The notes under the pieces were generated by a model. The model saw only the letters and a list, made by a program, of their open reading frames with translations, ran no database searches and was not told where the DNA came from. A stretch of 64,000 nucleotides of DNA from Streptomyces sp. NBC_00536. Lineage in GTDB: Bacteria > Actinomycetota > Actinomycetes > Streptomycetales > Streptomycetaceae. The DNA lies in NCBI RefSeq assembly GCF_036346295.1, contig NZ_CP107820.1, positions 186,001-250,000 on the forward strand. The letters are read 5' to 3'. Each line of letters opens with the position of its first letter. Position 1 is the stretch's first letter. Shown one piece after another: positions 59,549 through 64,000 of this stretch. Made by a program: the position numbers and the translations under genes.

Positions 59549-60781
59549 CTACTCGGCCACCTCAGCCACTCCACCCACCTCGGCCACCGCGGCCGCCCGC
59601 TCCCGGAAGAACGCACGCACGTCCCCCACCAGCAACTCCGGCACCTCCATCGCGGCGAAGTGCCCGCCCCTGTCGAAGGAGGTCCACCGCACGATGTTGT
59701 CCGTCCGCGCCGCGACATGGCGCAGCGGAATGAAGTTGTCCCGCGGGAAGTCGGCGAGGGCGGTCGGCGTCGCCGACGGCTCCGGGGGCGCGCCGTGGTG
59801 GTCCGCGTGCGCCCGCTCGTAGTAGATGCGCGCCGCCGAACCGGCCGTTCCGGTCAGCCAGTAGAGCATCACGTTGGTCAGCACCTGGTCCCGGTCCACC
59901 GGGCACCGCGGATCCGTCCACTCCACGAACTTCTCGCCGATCCAGGCCAGCAGCCCCACCGGCGAATCGTTCAGCCCGTACGCCAGGGTCTGCGGCCGGG
60001 TCGCCTGGATGTCGGCGTACCCCTGCCGTTCCCGCGCCCACACCCGGTAGCGCTCCCAGGAGGCCACCGTCCGCTCCCGCTCGGCCGGGCTCAGCGGGGC
60101 GAGTTCCGCCTCCTGCGGCGCGGTCACGGCGCCCCCGCCGGGCAGCAGGTTCAGGTGGACGCCGATCACCCGCTCGGGCCGGATCCGGCCCAGCTCCCGG
60201 GAGACGGCGGCTCCCCAGTCACCGCCCTGGACCCCGTACGCCGGGTACCCGAGCCGCTCCATCAGCTCGGCGAACGCCCGCGCGACCCGCTTGAACTCCC
60301 ACCCGGCCTCGGTCGTGGGCCCGGACAGCCCGAAGCCGGGAATGCCCGGCAGCACCAGGTGGAACGCGTCCCGCGGATCCCCGCCGTGCGCCCGCGGATC
60401 GGTGAGCGGCTCGGCGACCCGCTGGAACTCGACGATCGACCCCGGCCAGCCGTGGGTCATCAGCAGCGGCGTCGCGTCCGGCTCGGGCGAGCGGATGTGG
60501 GCGAAGTGCACCCGCGCCCCGTCGATGACGGTGGTGAACTGCGGCCATTCGTTCAGCCGCGCCTCGGCCGCCCGCCAGTCGTAGCCGTGGCGCCAGTGTC
60601 CGGCCAGCTCCCGCAGGTGATCGACCGGAACGCCGTAGTCCCAGCCCACACCCGGCAGTTCGGAGGGCCACCGGGTCCGGTCGAGCCGCTCCGCGAGGTC
60701 GTCCAGTTCCCGCTGCGGCACGTCCAGCCGGAAGGGCCGCAGCCCGGCCCCGCCCACCCCGACCTCAAGATCACTGTCCAT
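59549..60781 (-). CDS. Epoxide hydrolase (alpha/beta, EHN domain)
   Basis: 410 aa. N-terminal EHN domain (PFRLDVPQRELDDLAERLDR, RWPSELPGVGWDYGV), oxyanion motif MTHGWPGSIVEFQRV, nucleophile Asp in VQGGDWGAAVSREL, and His in RGGHFAAMEVPEL. Microsomal-type hydrolase that opens an epoxide to a diol; a partner for one of the flavin monooxygenases if one makes an epoxide (inference). Confidence 0.92.
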   Translation of the reverse strand: MDSDLEVGVGGAGLRPFRLDVPQRELDDLAERLDRTRWPSELPGVGWDYGVPVDHLRELAGHWRHGYDWRAAEARLNEWPQFTTVIDGARVHFAHIRSPEPDATPLLMTHGWPGSIVEFQRVAEPLTDPRAHGGDPRDAFHLVLPGIPGFGLSGPTTEAGWEFKRVARAFAELMERLGYPAYGVQGGDWGAAVSRELGRIRPERVIGVHLNLLPGGGAVTAPQEAELAPLSPAERERTVASWERYRVWARERQGYADIQATRPQTLAYGLNDSPVGLLAWIGEKFVEWTDPRCPVDRDQVLTNVMLYWLTGTAGSAARIYYERAHADHHGAPPEPSATPTALADFPRDNFIPLRHVAARTDNIVRWTSFDRGGHFAAMEVPELLVGDVRAFFRERAAAVAEVGGVAEVAE

Positions 60782-60818
60782 GCACGGGAATGCTAACCGC
60801 CCCCGGCATCCACCCCCC

Positions 60819-61673
60819 TCAGGCGGCGTACAGATCGAAGGTCGACCCCCGCTTCGGCCCCGCGGCCACGTCCAGCGCCGGATCCACCGTCAGCATCGCC
60901 TGGTGCAGCCGCTGCAACTGCGGCGACGGCTCCACGCCCAGGTCCTCGATCAGCCGGGTCCGCAGCCGCCGGTAGACGTCCAGCGCGCTCGCCTGCCGCC
61001 CCGACCGGTACAGCGCCACCATCGCCTGCGAGTGCAGTCCCTCGTGCTGCGGGTGCCGGGCGATCATCTCCGCCAGTTCCGCGAGCAGTTCCCCGTGCCG
61101 CCCGAGCCGCAGGTCGACGTCGATCCGCCGCTCCATGGTGACCAGCCGGGACTCCTCCAGCCGCATCACCTCGATCTCCAGGATCGGTCCCACCCGTACG
61201 TCGACCAGGGCCGGACCCTGCCACAGCGCCAGCGCCTTGCGCAGCTGCGCCGCCGCGCTCTCGTCGTCCCCGGCCTCGAAGGCGGCGTGCCCTCCGGCGA
61301 CGAGGTTCTCGTACTCGAACACGTCCACGCACTCCGGCGGTATCTGGAGCAGGTACCCCCCGTGCCGCGTGGCCAGAATGTCCTTGGCACCACCGCCCGC
61401 ACCGTCCACTCCGCCCGGCCCACCCCCCACTCCTCCGGGGCCCATCGCGGTACCGAGTCTTCGGCGCAGCTGGAGTATGTAGGTCTGCAGCGTGGTCAGC
61501 GCGCTCTGCGGCAGATCCGTGCCCCAGATCTCCTCCATGAGGGTCGGGACCGGCATGACCCGCCCCGGATACAGCGCGAGGAGGGTCAGGATCTGCCGCG
61601 GTTTGCGCGCTGTCGGAACGATCGAGCCCCCGTTGACCTCGGCACTCAACGGACCCAGAACCCGAAACTTCAC
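60819..61673 (-). CDS. SARP-family activator (second copy)
   Basis: 284 aa. Same layout as the SARP at 44387, with nearly identical motifs (GPLSAEVNGGSIVPTA, RVMPVPTLMEEIWGT, HPQHEGLHSQAMVALYRSGR), so a likely paralogue. Residues ~90-107 are a Gly-rich insert before AKDILATRHGGYLL. GTG 61673 follows GGAGGAG, again the same leader as the first copy. Direct repeats lie upstream (61709). Confidence 0.92.
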   Translation of the reverse strand: MKFRVLGPLSAEVNGGSIVPTARKPRQILTLLALYPGRVMPVPTLMEEIWGTDLPQSALTTLQTYILQLRRRLGTAMGPGGVGGGPGGVDGAGGGAKDILATRHGGYLLQIPPECVDVFEYENLVAGGHAAFEAGDDESAAAQLRKALALWQGPALVDVRVGPILEIEVMRLEESRLVTMERRIDVDLRLGRHGELLAELAEMIARHPQHEGLHSQAMVALYRSGRQASALDVYRRLRTRLIEDLGVEPSPQLQRLHQAMLTVDPALDVAAGPKRGSTFDLYAA

Positions 61674-62280
61674 GGTCTCCTCCGCACGTCGTCGAGCCAC
61701 CTCGTTTTTCGGCCTTCTTTCGGCCTTCGACTCACGAAAGATAGCCGGGCCCCACGCGATGTCACCGCATTCTCAAGCCCCTTTCGAGGCCACCTCCACA
61801 ATCGATGCCAGCCCGCCTTCCGACAGCTACTGGATTCCGCTCGAAGCCGTACGAAATGACGCACGAAGGAAAATCCCCACCGCCCCGGAATTCCCCCCAC
61901 CCCGGGCAAGACCAGCCCCGCCGACAGCTGAAGGCACCCACCCCGGGCAAGGCCAGCCCCGCCAACGCCTAAAGGCGCCCACTCCAGACAAAGTCAGCCT
62001 CGCCAACAGCCGAAGGCGCCCACCGGGCAAAGTCAGCCCCGCCGGCGTTTGAGGCGCCGCCGGAGGCAAGGCGTGCCCACGCCGAACAAAGCCAGCCCCG
62101 CCGGCGTTTGAGGCACCGCCAAAATCAGCCCCGCCGGCGTTTGAGGCGCCGCCGGAGGCAACAGGAGGGATCACCGAGCCGCACCCACCCCCGCACCCGC
62201 GTGGACGAACTCACACGCCGCCTGAATTCCACTGGAGTGCTCACCGGATAACCGGAAAAGGCCCACGGGAACCGGGAAAC
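61674..62280. promoter_or_regulatory. 607-bp leader of the second SARP with 11-bp repeats and dispersed elements
   Basis: No gene seen. TCGGCCT occurs at 61709 and 61720, 11 bp apart, with TCGAGCC at 61692 and TCGACTC at 61727, which resembles SARP-type heptamers and could mark autoregulation. Downstream, three copies of the CAGCCCCGCCGGCGTTTGAGG element start at 62034, 62093 and 62126, the middle one truncated. Confidence 0.5.
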
Positions 62281-63168
62281 TCAGGAAGAGAACCCGGCAC
62301 CCGCACCGGCCCCCGCCCCGGACAGGGAATCCCCCTCAACCCCGCCCGCACCCTCGCCCCCGGCACCCTCCTCCGCGTCGGACACCAGCCCCGCCCCCAC
62401 CCACAGCGGCGCAGCCCCCCGCGTCCGGTACTCCCCCGCCCGCCCGGCAGCCACCACGCTCGGCAGCAACAGCGCCCACAGCGCCGCCACCTTGCGCTGC
62501 AACTCCCCGTACGGCATGCCGGTCCCGGACATGCCCTCGATGCCGCACGCCGCGGCCGCCACCAGCGACTCCGCGCTCTCCCAGCGCTGGTCCGCGCTCA
62601 GCTCACCCGTGTCCCGCGCCTGCCGCAGCAAGGTGCACACCGCGGTGATCCACGTCCGCTGGAAGTCGATCACCGGCGGCTGCTGGCCCGCGCACTCCTT
62701 GGTGATCCGGAAGCTCGCCGGGATCGCCGGGTCCTCGTGCAGCATCCGCGCCATCCAGTGCGTGGTGTCGATCAGCGCCTGCAACGGCGAGGCCCCGCCC
62801 TCGCGCAGCGCCCGTACCGAGTCGTGCAGCAGCGCGCAGCCCCGCTGCTGCACCGCCTCCGCCAGCTCGTCCTTGGAGGCGAAGTGGAAGTACAGCGCCC
62901 CCTTGGTCACCCCGGCGGCGCCCGCGATGTCGCCCAGGGTCGCGTTCGCGTATCCATTGCGGTGGAACAACTCGGCCCCGGCGCCGACGAGCCGCCTGCG
63001 GGTCCGCTCCGACCTCTCCTGCACCGCGCCGTCCCCTCTCGTCCCGCGCAGCCGAGCCGCGGCACCCGCCTTCACACCCTCGCGCCGACCGGCACGCCGC
63101 GCCGCGGCCGGCGCCACACCCGCCCCCGCGTCCACATCGGCATCCGCATCCGCAATCGCGCCCGGCAT
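62281..63168 (-). CDS. TetR-family gamma-butyrolactone receptor-like regulator
   Basis: 295 aa. The HTH (GAGAELFHRNGYANATLGDI, AAGVTKGALYFHFASKDELA) and the following block with SVRALREGGASPLQALIDTT match ArpA/ScbR-type autoregulator receptors. A basic Ala/Gly-rich N-terminal ~48 residues and a Gly-rich C-terminal tail are extra. ATG 63168 overlaps the stop of the SARP gene upstream (ATGA), so receptor and activator are translated together. It may act as a pseudo-receptor binding a product intermediate. Confidence 0.85.
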   Translation of the reverse strand: MPGAIADADADVDAGAGVAPAAARRAGRREGVKAGAAARLRGTRGDGAVQERSERTRRRLVGAGAELFHRNGYANATLGDIAGAAGVTKGALYFHFASKDELAEAVQQRGCALLHDSVRALREGGASPLQALIDTTHWMARMLHEDPAIPASFRITKECAGQQPPVIDFQRTWITAVCTLLRQARDTGELSADQRWESAESLVAAAACGIEGMSGTGMPYGELQRKVAALWALLLPSVVAAGRAGEYRTRGAAPLWVGAGLVSDAEEGAGGEGAGGVEGDSLSGAGAGAGAGFSS

Positions 63169-64000
63169 CAGACGCGGACGAGCCGCTCGCCACCCGCGTC
63201 CGTCGCCTCCGCGAGGCTCTCGGGGCCGGCCATGAGGATCGAGCGCTGCAACCGGCGCAGCGCGGCCGACGGTTCGAGCCCCAGCTCGCGCACGAGCATG
63301 CCGCGCAGCCGCTGGTAGACGTCGAGGGCCTCACCGCGCCGGCCGGAGCGGTGCAGGGCCAGCATGAACTGGCCGTGCAGGTTCTCGTGCGTGCGGTAGC
63401 GGCTCGCCAGCACGGTCAGCTCGGCCAGCAGTTCGCGGTGGCGCCCCAGCCGCAGGTCCGCCTCGATGCGCTGGTCGAGCGCGCACAGCCGGGTCTCCTC
63501 CAGCCGCCGGGTCTCCATGTCGAGCTGGACCCCGCCCTGTACGTCGGCGAAGGCGGGCCCGGACCACAGGGCGAGGGCCTCGCGCAGCAGCCGCGCCGCG
63601 CCGGGGAAGTCCCCGGCGTCCATCGCGCGGTAGCCGGTCCCGGCCAGCCGGTCGAACTCGCGGACGTCGCTGGTGCCGCCGTTGCTGTTGAGCAGGTAGC
63701 CGCCGGGCAGCGTCACGAGGACGTCCTTCGCGGTCCGGCCACCGGCGGCGCCCGCGACGCCGCCCTCCGGGTCCGGTTCGCGCTCCAGCGCCGTCGCGAT
63801 CAGTGCGCGTAACTGGAGTACGTACGTCTGCAAGGTGGTCCGCGCGCTGCGCGGCGGTTCGCCCGCCCACAGCTCCTCGATCAGTGCCGACACCGGCACG
63901 ACCTGGTCGGCATGGAGCGCGAGGAGCGCCAGGACCTGCCGGGGCTTGGGGGCGGTCGGCGTGATGGAGATTCCGTTCTCCCGCACGGCCAGTGCGCCCA
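63168..64000 (-). CDS. SARP-family activator (third copy, 5' end outside window)
   Basis: At least 277 aa visible, continuing past the window edge (…GALAVRENGISITPTAPKP precedes the apparent start at 63986, so the true start is outside). Contains KPRQVLALLALHADQVVPVS, LVTLPGGYLL and LASRYRTHENLHGQFMLALH. More divergent than the other two SARPs. Followed at once by the receptor-like gene (ATGA). Confidence 0.88.
   Translation of the reverse strand, partial: GALAVRENGISITPTAPKPRQVLALLALHADQVVPVSALIEELWAGEPPRSARTTLQTYVLQLRALIATALEREPDPEGGVAGAAGGRTAKDVLVTLPGGYLLNSNGGTSDVREFDRLAGTGYRAMDAGDFPGAARLLREALALWSGPAFADVQGGVQLDMETRRLEETRLCALDQRIEADLRLGRHRELLAELTVLASRYRTHENLHGQFMLALHRSGRRGEALDVYQRLRGMLVRELGLEPSAALRRLQRSILMAGPESLAEATDAGGERLVRV

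Overview
The window is very GC-rich, with dense genes, many GTG/TTG starts and 4-bp stop/start overlaps (ATGA/GTGA). Together with WhiJ-type, SARP and gamma-butyrolactone-receptor regulators this points to Streptomyces or a close relative. Most of the window looks like one large secondary-metabolite gene cluster, probably running off the right edge, in the middle of a SARP gene. No tRNA, rRNA or CRISPR array was seen.

Layout. (1) 1-4421: end of a CydC-type ABC exporter, then an NDP-hexose 2,3-dehydratase and 3-ketoreductase. (2) 4408-9659: accessory genes: a SRPBCC protein, a TetR gene with a palindromic operator, a decayed ECF sigma factor beside its usual CU044_5270-type partner, a WhiJ-like trio around a 16-bp palindrome, a secreted His/Trp/Tyr-rich peptide and a SnoaL-like protein. 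(3) 9843-15431: deoxysugar genes rmlA, rmlB, rmlD and rmlC. A TnpB element sits exactly between rmlA and rmlB. With the 2,3-dehydratase and 3-ketoreductase the set suits a dTDP-2,6-dideoxy-L-hexose, but no glycosyltransferase is visible. (4) 15614-36112: long leftward operon(s). The 36112-26766 part is a highly reducing type II PKS: AT, ACP, KR, two hot-dog dehydratases, KS, CLF-like KS, a fused KS plus dead KS, and a KASIII-like protein. Downstream are SnoaL-like, aldo/keto reductase, FAD oxidoreductase, thermostable-hemolysin-like, acyl-AMP ligase, TauD-like, cupin and two MFS genes. (5) 36319-39025: TetR regulator, FAD monooxygenase, anthrone-oxygenase-like membrane protein and a 42-aa peptide gene. 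(6) 39198-52971: the oddest part. A tandem ACP with both serines intact and two Sfp-type PPTases sit with a KS, an adenylating enzyme, a condensation/TE-like protein and an acyl-CoA-dehydrogenase-like protein, each of which lacks key catalytic residues or a domain; a two-domain aromatase/cyclase closes the run. (7) 53054-64000: XRE-TPR regulator, FAD hydroxylase, flavoprotein, DinB, SDR, epoxide hydrolase, a second SARP, a butyrolactone-receptor-like TetR and a third, truncated SARP.

How the genes may work together (inference). The reducing type II PKS makes a polyene or reduced acyl chain. The aromatase/cyclase, SnoaL-like proteins, anthrone-oxygenase-like protein, FAD hydroxylases and epoxide hydrolase suggest an aromatic or polycyclic oxygenated part. 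The dideoxysugar would decorate the product, the MFS pumps would export it, and the SARPs with the receptor would control the cluster. The carrier-protein block with dead partners could be a decayed assembly line or a non-catalytic scaffold.

All family calls are from reading translated sequence; no database search was possible.
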